Of a stretch of DNA of 64,000 nt, positions 44,601 to 52,585 are shown piece by piece. Each line of letters begins with the position of its first letter. The stretch's first letter is position 1. The notes under the pieces are model-generated. The model was not told the DNA's origin and did not search any database. It was given only the letters and a program-made list of their open reading frames with translations. The stretch covers positions 434,001-498,000 of the forward strand of contig NZ_VWSF01000001.1 of NCBI RefSeq assembly GCF_008629685.1, given 5' to 3'. The position numbers and the translations under genes were made by a program. Origin of the DNA: Adhaeribacter rhizoryzae. Its GTDB lineage: Bacteria > Bacteroidota > Bacteroidia > Cytophagales > Hymenobacteraceae.

Positions 44601-44972
44601 ATTTACCGGCTCTACGTAACTTACCACCCCAGTACTTAGGAGCAAAGCCTTAAGTTTATTAAAAGTAACCCCCGGATTGTATTCCAGTTCATAAAGCAGG
44701 GTTAAGTCTATTTCGCCGGGTTTAAGAAATGGCTGCGGCAAAGCTCTCGGAAACTTTTGCTTTAACGTATGCGGCTGAATAGGCGAGAGCAGTTTTTTTA
44801 CTTCCTGTAAAAAATAGCTCTGTAGCTCATAGTCTGATTTTAACTTAAAAATAAGGGTATTAGGCTTTGTTTTAGGTGCTGGTGCCACTGGTACCTGAGC
44901 CGAACAAAGCAAAACCGAAAATGTAAAAGCAATAAGTAAAAGTGTTCTGGTAAAAAAGAAATGGGTAAACAT
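41688..44972 (-). CDS. Secreted subtilisin-like serine protease with PKD domain and T9SS type A sorting domain
   Basis: From the ATG at 44972 the protein has about 1094 residues (a TTG at 45002 would add ten). It has a signal peptide (about 1-26, ending SAQ), a propeptide-like region, and an S8 domain with the triad in VLDTGINLNHEDL (Asp), NAHGIFVTGIVAA (His) and GTSFAAPIVAAAA (Ser). A long middle region without recognised motifs follows. A PKD-like domain lies near residues 935-1005 (FKDQTPEAVSWHWYFGD). The C-terminus holds a type A sorting domain (VVYPNPTQDQLFIQI and GMYVLQIRGKDGIYRQKF). It is probably a surface or secreted protease. Confidence 0.93.
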   Translation of the reverse strand: MFTHFFFTRTLLLIAFTFSVLLCSAQVPVAPAPKTKPNTLIFKLKSDYELQSYFLQEVKKLLSPIQPHTLKQKFPRALPQPFLKPGEIDLTLLYELEYNPGVTFNKLKALLLSTGVVSYVEPVNIPELLKMPNDPLADSLKGKQYYLKTIKAYKGWDIQTGDSTVVIGVLDTGINLNHEDLKKQIKYNYADPINGIDDDNDGYVDNFHGWDLGDNDNDPTADANAHGIFVTGIVAAEANNGKGLAGVAYNCKVLPIKVFNSKAKGNFAGYEAIVYAADHGCKVINLSWGSPGFSSAYEQDIINYAVINKKAIVVAAAGNTNGDFDFYPASYDNVISVTSVDPSDNRVSFHTYSNKVDLMAPGLSVTTTGAKNNEYTYGHGTSFAAPIVAAAAALVSKQFPHYTPMQVAEQIRLTTDDIYHIQTNAPFQERLGRGRLNLYRALSETNTKSVRNIENKFNKGNSLMAGDTLKITGTFQNVLAATANLQVTLTCTSPYVTILQNSFAGGAIASGASVTNASNPFVIYINPDIPLNSVLNFRYGYADGSYTDYQYFKIAANPDFVTININNLGVSITSKGNIGYNGLDYQQGDGIFYKKGNPLLAEGGIMIGTTPGRVSDNIRNDLFESDNNFSKVAGVRFIPNPKFADIAAQGAIQDSFPSTNTAGVRVSYRAYAWKNAPNHKFVVLEYKITNNTLEPFQNLYAGMYTDWDIDGAFRNAADWDPDHQMGYVYNVDRRNVYAGVKLLSDLPATHYAIDNLYGPTDNISLSDGFSDVKKYRALSNTPDKNRSAGLNGQGNDVSDVTGARIPYLASGETVTVAFAILAGDNLEDLQKSATAAKARYIEVKISPTPVLQNDTICPGTPSVISPENGSKFKFYADADRKTVLGSGVSYKTPRLNSNTVLYVSNADSLYESPLVPVKIQVQKPSVAFTYNPNPETLALNGLVNFKDQTPEAVSWHWYFGDKGESRSKEPTIQYQQPGSYNVKLVVTDNKGCVDSLTQNIQIKYLDFSNNWQAADFVVYPNPTQDQLFIQIPANIATSNNVTLEVINLMGTVVKQQAITRTGLHSLKLAGLAKGMYVLQIRGKDGIYRQKFQYL

Positions 44973-45501
44973 TATATCATACCTGCTAACTATAAAAATC
45001 AATTTTTAAATTATTCTTTTCGCCGGCTTTAATCCGGAGAAGCGTTAATTAAGATTACACCGTCTACACAAATTTGTTACATTAGCCAAGCACAATATTT
45101 AGATTAAATATATTAAAATGCTAATATACTAAAGTGTTACATACTTTCCCAATAAAATTTAATTTAATAATAAAATACTAGAATTTATTTAAATATTCTA
45201 CAGACCGCAATACTTTATCAGTAAAATATTGAGGCGTTTGTTAATCAGGTAGTTTTGGTTTTTATTTTGCTGCTGCTACTAGGCAGATAGTCGTTTAACT
45301 AAAGCTGCGTTTTATCCTGTTTTGCAGGCACTTGCTAGTTCTATTTGTTTTCTTTGGTAAATATTCTTTATCAAAATTCCGGAAAATTCGTTTACTATAA
45401 TATTCCTATTTTACCTGTGCAACAAAAAATATGAATGCAGCTAACACATTTTTCGCGGGCATTATTTTTTGGCTTTCCTCTAAATTAATTTAGCATGTTG
45501 T
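44973..45501. other. Intergenic region between divergent subtilase and paaN genes
   Basis: This 529-base gap is very AT-rich and must hold both divergent promoters, but no full -33/-7 pair could be made out. A 20-codon frame at 45431-45493 just before paaN is too short and featureless to call. No RNA gene or palindrome of note was seen. Confidence 0.5.
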
Positions 45502-47169
45502 ATGATAGCGTTACAAGACCAAGAGAAAACCCTGAAAGAAGCAATTAATGCTTTGCATCACCGGACTTTTTTTTCTTATTTCCCGGAAAACCCTTCGCCG
45601 GATGTTTACGGACCGGAAGCAGATGCAAAAGGACGAGAAAAATTCAACAATTTATTAGGGCAACGGTATAAAGAATTAAAACAAGCAGAGCCGGAGGCCT
45701 GGGTAGGGCAGGAAGAATCGCCGTATACGCAGGAAGCTTTGGGTATAAAATATCCATATTTTAGCCCGGCTACGCTGGTAAATAATGCGCAGGAAGCTTT
45801 TCATCAATGGCGTAAGGTGCCAGCCGATACCCGGGTAACCGTTTTATTAGATTCGCTGAGCGGTCTGCAAAATCGTTTTTTCGAATTAGCTTATGCTACC
45901 ATGCACACCACCGGGCAAGCTTTTATGATGGCGTTTCAGGCATCGGGACCGCACGCCGCCGACCGGGCACTGGAAGCAATTGCCACCGGCTACGAAGAAC
46001 TAAATCGCTTTCCAGAAGAGGCCGATTGGGAGAAACCTATGGGTAAGTATAACCTGAAATTGCAAAAATCCTGGCGGGCGGTGCCCAAAGGGGTAGCGTT
46101 GGCCATCGGTTGCTCTACTTTCCCGACCTGGAATACGGTGCCAGGTATGTTTGCCAGCCTGGTAACCGGTAATCCGGTAATTGTAAAGCCCCATCCGAAA
46201 AGTGTTTTGCCCATGGCCTTGGTAGTAGCCGAAGTACAGCAAGCATTAATTAATCATAACCTGAACCCGCTTATCTGCCAGTTGGCCGCTGACCCCGACG
46301 ACCGACTAATTACCCAAGAATTAGCAGAGCATCTGGCTGTGAAAGTAATAGATTATACGGGTAGTACCGCCTTTGGCAATTACCTGGAAAGTTTGCCCGG
46401 AAAAATAGTTTTTACGGAAAAAGCAGGGGTTAATTCTGTTATTCTGGAATCGGTGGTAGATTTGGACAAAGTAATGCAAAACCTGGCTTTTTCCATTTCG
46501 CTTTACTCGGGCCAAATGTGTACCGCGCCGCAAAACTTTTTTATTCCCGCAACGGGCATTAACGTAAACGGAGAACAAGTGCCTTATGAGCAGGTTGTAC
46601 AAAAATTTGCCGATGCGGTAAGTTCGCTCATTAATAACCCGAAGGTAGGGCCGCACGTGTTAGGAGCCATTCAGAACCCCGGTACCGTAGCGCGCGTGCA
46701 AGCAATAGAAAAAATGCCGGGTAAACCAATATTAACTACCTGCGATGTCGCCAATCCGCAGTTTGCCCAGGCCCGGTTATGCTCGCCGGTAATTTACGAA
46801 GTGGCCGCCGCCGATAAAGAAGTGTACAACCGCGAATTATTCGGGCCAATAGCGTTGGTTATTAAAACCCATAATACGCAACAATCCATAGCGTTGGCCA
46901 AAGAAATGGCACTGAACCACGGGGCAATCTCTTGTGGCGCTTACACTACCAATCCGGAATTAAAAGAACAGATTAAAGACGAAATGAGCCTGTCCGGAAC
47001 TCCGGTTAGCTTTAATTTAACCGGCAATATTTACTTAAACCAGCATGCTAGCTTCTCCGATTTTCACGTAACTGGCGGTAACCCGGCGGGTAATGCGTCT
47101 TTTACTAACCCTGAATTTGTAGTAAAGCGATTTACCTGGGTAGGATTCCGGGAACTGGTTTCGGAATAA
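45502..47169 (+). CDS. paaN: PaaN-type aldehyde dehydrogenase (phenylacetate degradation family)
   Basis: The 555-residue protein matches the PaaN style of aldehyde dehydrogenase in length and in its long N-terminal extension (about 1-95, with PENPSPDVYG). The fold elements are VPKGVALAIGCSTFPTWNTV, VTGNPVIVKPHPKSVL, the glycine loop DYTGSTAFGNYL, and the catalytic cysteine C340 in LYSGQMCTAPQNFF. The usual ELGGNNP-type segment is here FTEKAGVNSVI. The family is associated with phenylacetyl-CoA catabolism, oxidising a ring-opened aldehyde. No other paa genes are in the window, so the role is inferred from sequence only. A perfect hairpin terminator follows. Confidence 0.82.
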   Translation: MIALQDQEKTLKEAINALHHRTFFSYFPENPSPDVYGPEADAKGREKFNNLLGQRYKELKQAEPEAWVGQEESPYTQEALGIKYPYFSPATLVNNAQEAFHQWRKVPADTRVTVLLDSLSGLQNRFFELAYATMHTTGQAFMMAFQASGPHAADRALEAIATGYEELNRFPEEADWEKPMGKYNLKLQKSWRAVPKGVALAIGCSTFPTWNTVPGMFASLVTGNPVIVKPHPKSVLPMALVVAEVQQALINHNLNPLICQLAADPDDRLITQELAEHLAVKVIDYTGSTAFGNYLESLPGKIVFTEKAGVNSVILESVVDLDKVMQNLAFSISLYSGQMCTAPQNFFIPATGINVNGEQVPYEQVVQKFADAVSSLINNPKVGPHVLGAIQNPGTVARVQAIEKMPGKPILTTCDVANPQFAQARLCSPVIYEVAAADKEVYNRELFGPIALVIKTHNTQQSIALAKEMALNHGAISCGAYTTNPELKEQIKDEMSLSGTPVSFNLTGNIYLNQHASFSDFHVTGGNPAGNASFTNPEFVVKRFTWVGFRELVSE

Positions 47170-47190
47170 ATTAATCTGGAACACTATTTA

Positions 47191-47236
47191 ATTACAAAGC
47201 AAAAGCCAGCTTTTTAGCTGGCTTTTGCTTTGTAAT
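47191..47236. terminator. Bidirectional terminator after paaN
   Basis: ATTACAAAGCAAAAGCCAGC (47191-47210) is perfectly complementary to 47217-47236 around TTTTTA. The stem is 20 bp and serves paaN and the convergent small gene. Confidence 0.9.
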
Positions 47237-47247
47237 ACGCTTAAGTA

Positions 47248-47550
47248 TTACTCCCATATTTTTTTTATATCGTTGGCTAAGCCTTCAATTCCATTTTTTA
47301 TGTCAGTCCAGGTGTTGGTGCTGGTGTCGTTGGCCGAGGCATTTAATTTTTCGGCAATCAAACTCCGCTTTCGTTCTAAGGCTGCAATGTGCTCATGATA
47401 AGTATGGTTTGAGTCGGCGGCGGTAGCATGAGCCCGGCCCTGCAATATTTTTATCTTGCCATCTAGCTCTTCCAGACTTTTTTTGATTTCGTCATGGCTC
47501 AAATTTTCCGGTGCCCGTACACTTTCTGGTTTTGGCGGATATGATGTCAT
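47248..47550 (-). CDS. Uncharacterised 100-residue coiled-coil protein
   Basis: The protein has 100 residues with no signal peptide or membrane segment. Residues about 20-70 have heptad-like hydrophobic spacing (IKKSLEELDGKIKILQGRA, then HIAALERKRSLIAEKLN), which suggests an antiparallel or dimeric coiled coil. The C-terminal NGIEGLANDIKKIWE looks like an amphipathic helix. No family is recognised. The ending is reminiscent of small stress-induced helical proteins but there is no direct evidence. It is a single gene between two terminators. Confidence 0.65.
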   Translation of the reverse strand: MTSYPPKPESVRAPENLSHDEIKKSLEELDGKIKILQGRAHATAADSNHTYHEHIAALERKRSLIAEKLNASANDTSTNTWTDIKNGIEGLANDIKKIWE

Positions 47551-47855
47551 ATGTATGCTACTTTTAGTTTAGTTAACTTTAAAATAGAGCTGCTTCTGTG
47601 TTGTAATAGCAGAACCAGCAATTATAGTTATTACTTACATTCCGGAAAAAAGATTTATGAAGTAGTTAAAATAACGCTTTACTGGCACGTTAAAAAAGTT
47701 GCAGCACCATATTAGCCACCTAAATTACTGGTTTTAGTTAGCTAAAATAATTTTACCGGCTGCATAAAAAAATAACCTGTAATATGTTTACAGGTTATTT
47801 TTTTAACTAATTAAGAATATTGCTGGCTAGGTAATTTACAGTTCCCCGGAAAAAC
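47551..47855. other. Intergenic region with a terminator
   Basis: This 305-base gap lies between two minus-strand genes. It contains the terminator of the upstream lipoprotein gene (47766-47804) and should contain the promoter of the coiled-coil gene, which was not recognised. Nothing else stands out. Confidence 0.5.
47766..47804 (-). terminator. Terminator of the lipoprotein gene
   Basis: AAAAAAATAACCTGTAA (47766-47782) pairs perfectly with TTACAGGTTATTTTTTT (47788-47804) around TATGT. The A-run gives a T-tract on the minus strand, 52 bases past the stop. Confidence 0.88.
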
Positions 47856-48674
47856 TTATCGGCAGGTTGGGTATTCGGTTTCTACAACAGTGGTAACCGG
47901 AGTGCTGTTTGTAGAAGCTGTGGTTACAACTTTGGTTTGTTTGCCGGAAGCATTGTAGTTGCGGCTAACGGTATAGGTTGTTTTAACACTGCCATCGGGG
48001 TTATAAACTTTATAAGCCGTTGCATTATTTTTACTAAAATTTAAGCCCGCAGAAGATCGGCTAACATTCTGCGAGATTTGCAAATTTTTTAAAGTGTTGG
48101 TTAATAATTTGTCATCGTAGCTAGTGTACTCTTCTTCTAAATATTCATTACCGCCAGCCGGCTGAAAATAAGTTTTGGTTACGTTATCGTTCTCGTTATA
48201 CTCATAACGCCAGTGCACGCCAAAGCTGGAAACAATTTTAGAAACCTTTTCATTGTCGTAGTAATAAAGACGGGTTTGAATTAAGTTGTGATTCCCGTCT
48301 TCCACTTTGTAATTATCGGTCTGGTATAATTTGCCATCGTTGTAATAAGTAAAAGTAGTTTCGTACTGCGCTACAGGCGTATTATTTTCTCCGGTTACTT
48401 TCTCAAATATTTTTAATAATCTGCCTTTGCTGTCGTATTCCGGTAAGCTCTCGGTTTTCTTTCCATCAAAGTCGTAGTGCGTTAATTTGGCAAATTCGTC
48501 GCCTTTAAAAGCGTATTCATTTAATAAAACGCGCTTGCCTTGGTAGTTCGTCCATTCTTTTTGAGTAGCGCAATCTGGTCCGGGCGTTAGGTTATTAAAA
48601 TTATTATCCTGGCAAGAAGTAAAAAATAAAGTTGCCAAAAATATGGCAACCATGAGCGTAGTATTTTTTTGCAT
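47856..48674 (-). CDS. Lipoprotein with YD/RHS-like repeats
   Basis: The 272-residue protein has a lipoprotein signal ending in LFFTSC (lipid cysteine C21). The rest consists of short beta-strand repeats such as THYDFDGKKTESLPEYDSKG, FTYYNDGKLYQTDNY, LYYYDNEKVSKIVS and RYEYNENDNVTKTYF, a YD-repeat pattern also seen in small RHS-like surface proteins. The C-terminus has PDGSVKTTYTVSRNYNASGK, another copy. It is probably anchored in the outer membrane; no enzymatic motif is present. A function cannot be assigned. It has a long AT-rich upstream region and its own terminator. Confidence 0.78.
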   Translation of the reverse strand: MQKNTTLMVAIFLATLFFTSCQDNNFNNLTPGPDCATQKEWTNYQGKRVLLNEYAFKGDEFAKLTHYDFDGKKTESLPEYDSKGRLLKIFEKVTGENNTPVAQYETTFTYYNDGKLYQTDNYKVEDGNHNLIQTRLYYYDNEKVSKIVSSFGVHWRYEYNENDNVTKTYFQPAGGNEYLEEEYTSYDDKLLTNTLKNLQISQNVSRSSAGLNFSKNNATAYKVYNPDGSVKTTYTVSRNYNASGKQTKVVTTASTNSTPVTTVVETEYPTCR

Positions 48675-49307
48675 AATATTAATTAGTTAAAGTTATTAGG
48701 GTTACTGGGTAAATTAGGTTATTTAAAAAAGAGTTAAATTTTGGCATTGATTATTTTCCAAATTTTGGAAAGTATGTTTATAAGTTTTATTATAGTGGGT
48801 TGCTCTAATATAAACAGTATTTAAGTTTTGTACTCACAAATTTAAATATATTATTTCTCGGGGCATTATTATTTTATAATGATTCTGTTATATATGTATG
48901 GTACTTAGTAACCGAAAAGATTAATAGAGCAATTTTGCTTATTTAAAGATAACTGCTGCAAGTAAGTCAAACAATAGTTTATTTCATATACTTATTTATA
49001 CGTATATTTATATGTAATGTTTGCTTTTTAGAATATTTCTGCAAAAAATAGTTCTAATAAAAGTGAGTAGCTGTGGTTGTAGGCTTATAAACTAAGAGCA
49101 ACAGTTGTGAAATATTAATGCAGTGCTAACGTAAGTTTTGGGTAGCAGTATTACTTCATTCTAAAGTCTTTAGTTGTTTTCGTTCCTTTACTGGGTAACC
49201 ATTTTCTGGCGAAAGCAAATGCTGCTTTAAACCGAAATTCCTGCGGTGCGGTAAACAAAATATCCGGAATAGAGTTAAGCTATAACATTTAACTTAAATA
49301 AATTGCT
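48675..49307. other. Long AT-rich intergenic region between lipoprotein and ohr
   Basis: This 633-base gap is the longest in the window and is strongly AT-rich. It contains a 17-bp palindrome TTTCCAAA-T-TTTGGAAA (48755-48771) about 80 bases before the lipoprotein start, and a TAAATTTG element on the minus strand (48844-48837) without a clear -33. No ORF, tRNA-like fold or repeat array was recognised. It should include the promoter and any peroxide-sensing operator for ohr. Confidence 0.55.
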
Positions 49308-49724
49308 ATGAAAACGTTATATACGGCAGAAGTAACGGCCACCGGTGGCCGCAGCGGCCATGTTGTTTCATCAGATGGTGTAATAGATATGCCGGTTACC
49401 GTACCCGAAGGGTTAGGAGGGAAAGGCGGTAGTACCAATCCGGAGCAATTATTTGCTGCTGGTTATGCGGCTTGCTTCCAGAGTGCTTTATTATTAGTAG
49501 CTGGCAAAGATCGTATTCGGTTAGAAAAAGAATCTACTGTAACGGCCCGGGTAAGCCTGAACCAACTAGATACCGGCAATTATGGATTGAGTGTAATCCT
49601 GGATGTGGATTTAAAAGGCTTGGATAAAGAGCAAGCTAAGCAACTGGTACACCAGGCGCACGAAGTATGTCCTTATTCGGTAGGTACCCGCGGCAATATT
49701 AATGTAGAACTGAACGTAGTATAA
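49308..49724 (+). CDS. ohr: Organic hydroperoxide resistance protein (Ohr/OsmC family)
   Basis: The 138-residue protein has both reactive cysteines of the Ohr family: C56 in AAGYAACFQSALL and C121 in HEVCPYSVGTRGN. The N-terminal TAEVTATGGRSGHVVSSDG and the GLGGKGGSTNPEQLFAAGY segment, including the arginine and glutamate of the active site, are typical. Ohr reduces organic peroxides in a thiol-dependent reaction in the cytoplasm. No OhrR-type regulator gene is adjacent. A terminator shared with sucC follows. Confidence 0.95.
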   Translation: MKTLYTAEVTATGGRSGHVVSSDGVIDMPVTVPEGLGGKGGSTNPEQLFAAGYAACFQSALLLVAGKDRIRLEKESTVTARVSLNQLDTGNYGLSVILDVDLKGLDKEQAKQLVHQAHEVCPYSVGTRGNINVELNVV

Positions 49725-49752
49725 GAAGAAATAATTTTAGTACTGAACCTAA

Positions 49753-49790
49753 ATAAAAAACCTCTCCAGTTGCCTGAAGAGGTTTTTTAT
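49753..49790. terminator. Bidirectional terminator, ohr / sucC
   Basis: ATAAAAAACCTCT (49753-49765) pairs perfectly with AGAGGTTTTTTAT (49778-49790) across a 12-base loop. Both an A-run and a T-run are present, and the gene on each side ends here. Confidence 0.87.
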
Positions 49791-49809
49791 TTATGAGAAT
49801 AAATATAGG

Positions 49810-51000
49810 TTAAGCTAATACTTCTTTAACCCGGTCGGCAGCATCTTTTAATAATACCGCTGAGTAAACTTTCAGGCCAGATTCATCTATAATGCGGGCG
49901 CCTTCTTCGGCATTGGTGCCTTGCAACCGCACAATAATAGGAACCTGAATATCGCCAATATTTTTGTAAGCTTCCACAACGCCGCTAGCCACCCGGTCGC
50001 AACGTACAATACCACCAAAAATATTAATCAGGATAGCTTTTACATTCGGGTCTTTTAAAATAATTCGGAAACCGGCTTCTACGGTTTGGGCATTAGCGCT
50101 ACCGCCTACATCCAGGAAGTTGGCCGGCTCGCCACCCGAAAGCTTAATAATATCCATGGTAGCCATAGCCAGACCGGCGCCGTTAACCATACAACCTACG
50201 TTGCCATCGAGCTTTACGTAGTTCAGGTTATGGGCACTCGCTTCTACCTCCAAAGGATCTTCTTCGTTAAAATCGCGCAGATCTTCAAAGGTCTTGTGCC
50301 GGTACAAGGCGTTATCGTCTAAATTAACTTTAGCATCAACGGCTAATATTTTGTTGTCCGAAGTTTTTAATACCGGGTTAATTTCAAACTGCGAGGCATC
50401 GGTATCTTCGTAAGCGCGGTACAGGGCCTGAATAAATTTCACCATTTCCTTAAAAGCTTCGCCTTCTAACCCTAAGTTAAAAGCTACTTTGCGCGCCTGG
50501 AAAGGCTGCAGACCAACCCGCGGGTCGATCCATTCTTTCAATATTTTTTCCGGAGAGTGTTCGGCAACTTCTTCAATGTCCATACCGCCTTCGGTACTAG
50601 CCATTATTACGTTGCGGCCTTTCGCCCGATCCAGCAGAATACTCAGGTAATATTCTTTAGGCTCCGACGGACCTGGATAATAAACATCCTGGGCAATTAA
50701 AACTTTATGTACGGTGCGGCCTTCCGGGCCAGTCTGGTGTGTTACCAGGTTCATGCCCAAAATAGCGTTGGCGTGTTCCCGCACTTGGTCCAGGTTTTTG
50801 GCCAGCTTAACACCACCACCTTTACCGCGACCACCCGCGTGTATCTGCGCTTTAACTACGTGCCAGCCCGTGCCAGTTTCGGCGGTTAGGCGTTTGGCGG
50901 CTTCTACTGCCTGGTCCGGATTGCGAACCACAATGCCCTCCTGTATACGTACGCCGTAGTTTTTTAATATTTCTTTACCTTGATATTCGTGTATGTTCAT
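49810..51000 (-). CDS. sucC: Succinyl-CoA ligase (ADP-forming) beta subunit
   Basis: The 396-residue protein starts MNIHEYQGKEILKNYGV, the SucC signature, and has the ATP-grasp lysine/glycine segment KAQIHAGGRGKGGGVKLA (about 45-62) and the C-terminal CoA-ligase domain with GGSANAQTVEAGF and INIFGGIVRCDRVASG. With SucD it converts succinyl-CoA to succinate while making ATP in the TCA cycle. The sucD gene is not next to it, as often in Bacteroidota. It is preceded by a large palindrome. Confidence 0.95.
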   Translation of the reverse strand: MNIHEYQGKEILKNYGVRIQEGIVVRNPDQAVEAAKRLTAETGTGWHVVKAQIHAGGRGKGGGVKLAKNLDQVREHANAILGMNLVTHQTGPEGRTVHKVLIAQDVYYPGPSEPKEYYLSILLDRAKGRNVIMASTEGGMDIEEVAEHSPEKILKEWIDPRVGLQPFQARKVAFNLGLEGEAFKEMVKFIQALYRAYEDTDASQFEINPVLKTSDNKILAVDAKVNLDDNALYRHKTFEDLRDFNEEDPLEVEASAHNLNYVKLDGNVGCMVNGAGLAMATMDIIKLSGGEPANFLDVGGSANAQTVEAGFRIILKDPNVKAILINIFGGIVRCDRVASGVVEAYKNIGDIQVPIIVRLQGTNAEEGARIIDESGLKVYSAVLLKDAADRVKEVLA

Positions 51001-51053
51001 AGGTTCAGGTTTTATCCGGCACGAATGTAAAATATATTCCCTTTAAATTCAAA

Positions 51054-51244
51054 CAGTAGTTCGTTATTCGTTAGCCGTTAATCGTTATTCGTTGTCCGAT
51101 ATATTTTGGTTTACTGTTTTCGTCTACTAGTATTCTGTATCAAACTTTAACTAATTTTCCATTGGTTCAGAAAAGAAAAATCAGTTTAATCTCCAAAACC
51201 GGATAACGAACAACGATTAACGGCTAACGAATAACGAACTACTG
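51054..51244. repeat. 45-bp inverted repeat of GTTCGTTATTCGTT-like words, sucC-upstream
   Basis: The left arm (51054-51098) and the right arm (51200-51244) are complementary at 43 of 45 positions around a 101-base loop. Each arm is itself made of repeated words (TTCGTTATTCGTT, AGCCGTTAATCGTT). The right arm covers the last codon and stop of the upstream glycoside hydrolase gene. It could terminate that gene, or be a member of a dispersed palindromic family. Confidence 0.85.
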
Positions 51245-52330
51245 TTTTCCGTACCACTGCGCTAATATTTGCGCGGCTGGTTTATTTTGCGGGGTAAAAT
51301 CACCGTGATATTGGCGGTTTTCGCGGAGGCGCGGGTACCATTTCCAGATGTACATGCCCCTAAACCAAGGCTGGTGCCATACCGTCTGGAACATGGCTTC
51401 GTAGCAGGCAGCCTGGGTACTAGCGGCTTGGGGTAGTTCGGGTTGGGCGCCGCGTTCCGGCCATTTCCAAGGCTCTATACCGGCATCCGGGGTGCTTTTG
51501 TAACCGGCTTCGGTAAAAACAATGGGCTTCTGGTAGCGCCTGGCTATTTTGGCCAAGTCTGGTAAATGCTGTTCCCAGCCTTTTTTTAATTCTTTTAGCG
51601 TCGGATTATTTTTCTTAGTAAGCGGAAAATAAGCTTGTACGCCAATAAAATCCAGCTCATCCCAGAATTTTATTTGCTCATACTCCAGGTACCAGTTAGC
51701 GGCATACGTCAGTTGGCCGCTATATACCTTCCGGATATCTTTAATTAAATCGCGCCAGGCTTGCTCATGCGTAACTGCCGGTTTGTGTAGTTCGGTGCCA
51801 ATGCAAAAGGCTTCAATTTGTTCTTGCTGGGCTAGTTGCGCGTAGTGCAAAATAAAGGTCCGGTAATTGCGGAACCAGTCCTGCCACTCCGCTTCACTAT
51901 TCATCTCAATATCGCCGAGCCATTTGCCAGTGCGGTCGTGTAACCAGATGTGCGGCTTGAGCAACGTTTTAATACCTAATTTTTTGGCTTGGCGGGTTGT
52001 ATTAATAAGTCCCAAATCGCTTTCGCCCCAATAAGCCCGGTTAGCACGGGTGTTTAATCTAACTTCCGGAGAATTATAGGCCGCTTGCCAGCCAAATGGT
52101 GTCTGGGAAATCCACTCGATATTATTTTGTTTCAGCGCTTGTAATTGCTCCAGGGTTACCGAGTCGGCGGCTACCCAACTTACGCCGCGCATTAATTCTG
52201 GTCGGTTAGGTAGGGCAAATGCTGTCTGCTGATTACTCATAGGGGCATCCGCAGCAAAGTACTTTTTGCAAATAAAAGCAAAACTCAGCAGGGCTAAGCC
52301 AATCAGCAGAAAGCTGCTTTTCCGGATCAT
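51239..52330 (-). CDS. Exported glycoside hydrolase, GH113-like (beta/alpha)8 barrel
   Basis: The 363-residue protein has an N-terminal signal or membrane anchor (about 6-22) and a TIM-barrel-like body with MRGVSWVAAD, KKLGIKTLLKPHIWL, IEAFCIGTELHKP (acid/base glutamate) and KPIVFTEAGYKS (nucleophile glutamate). This pattern resembles GH113 beta-mannanases and related GTA-like barrel proteins. It would act in the periplasm or on the surface on a beta-linked polysaccharide. Substrate and family number are inferred from the motif pattern. It is transcribed toward sucC, whose start is 239 bases downstream across the palindrome. Confidence 0.72.
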   Translation of the reverse strand: MIRKSSFLLIGLALLSFAFICKKYFAADAPMSNQQTAFALPNRPELMRGVSWVAADSVTLEQLQALKQNNIEWISQTPFGWQAAYNSPEVRLNTRANRAYWGESDLGLINTTRQAKKLGIKTLLKPHIWLHDRTGKWLGDIEMNSEAEWQDWFRNYRTFILHYAQLAQQEQIEAFCIGTELHKPAVTHEQAWRDLIKDIRKVYSGQLTYAANWYLEYEQIKFWDELDFIGVQAYFPLTKKNNPTLKELKKGWEQHLPDLAKIARRYQKPIVFTEAGYKSTPDAGIEPWKWPERGAQPELPQAASTQAACYEAMFQTVWHQPWFRGMYIWKWYPRLRENRQYHGDFTPQNKPAAQILAQWYGKQ

Positions 52331-52499
52331 TTATTTCAACTATTTTGAGCTGTCTAATATATAAAATATTGAGGCTTCGTGCTAATAGTTCTTATATTTT
52401 CAGGTTTTGCTTTCAGCAATTTGAAGCATTTATTTACAAGCGCCGCAAAATATAAAGAGAGCTTGACGGAATTGGAGGTAAGTAGCGGTAGCATAAAAA

Positions 52500-52556
52500 T
52501 GCCATTCCTTTAATATTTACTCCGAGAATTATTGATTAAATATTAAAGGAATGGCA
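52500..52556. repeat. 20-bp perfect inverted repeat
   Basis: TGCCATTCCTTTAATATTTA (52500-52519) is perfectly complementary to 52537-52556 with a 17-base loop. It lies 30 bases downstream of the DUF3857 gene (minus strand). No T-tract follows either arm, so it is an unusual terminator or an mRNA-end stabiliser, unlike the compact terminators elsewhere in the window. Confidence 0.75.
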
Positions 52557-52585
52557 CGGATAAGATGATTGAATATTATTTCTAT

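Noticed and set aside
45431-45493. 20-codon frame just before paaN, possible leader peptide
   Set aside because: No regulatory codon run, no attenuator hairpin and no ribosome-binding site were seen.
48755-48771. 17-bp palindrome before the lipoprotein gene as a definite operator
   Set aside because: It lies in an extremely AT-rich gap and no second copy or known regulator was found, so it is only mentioned in the intergenic entry.
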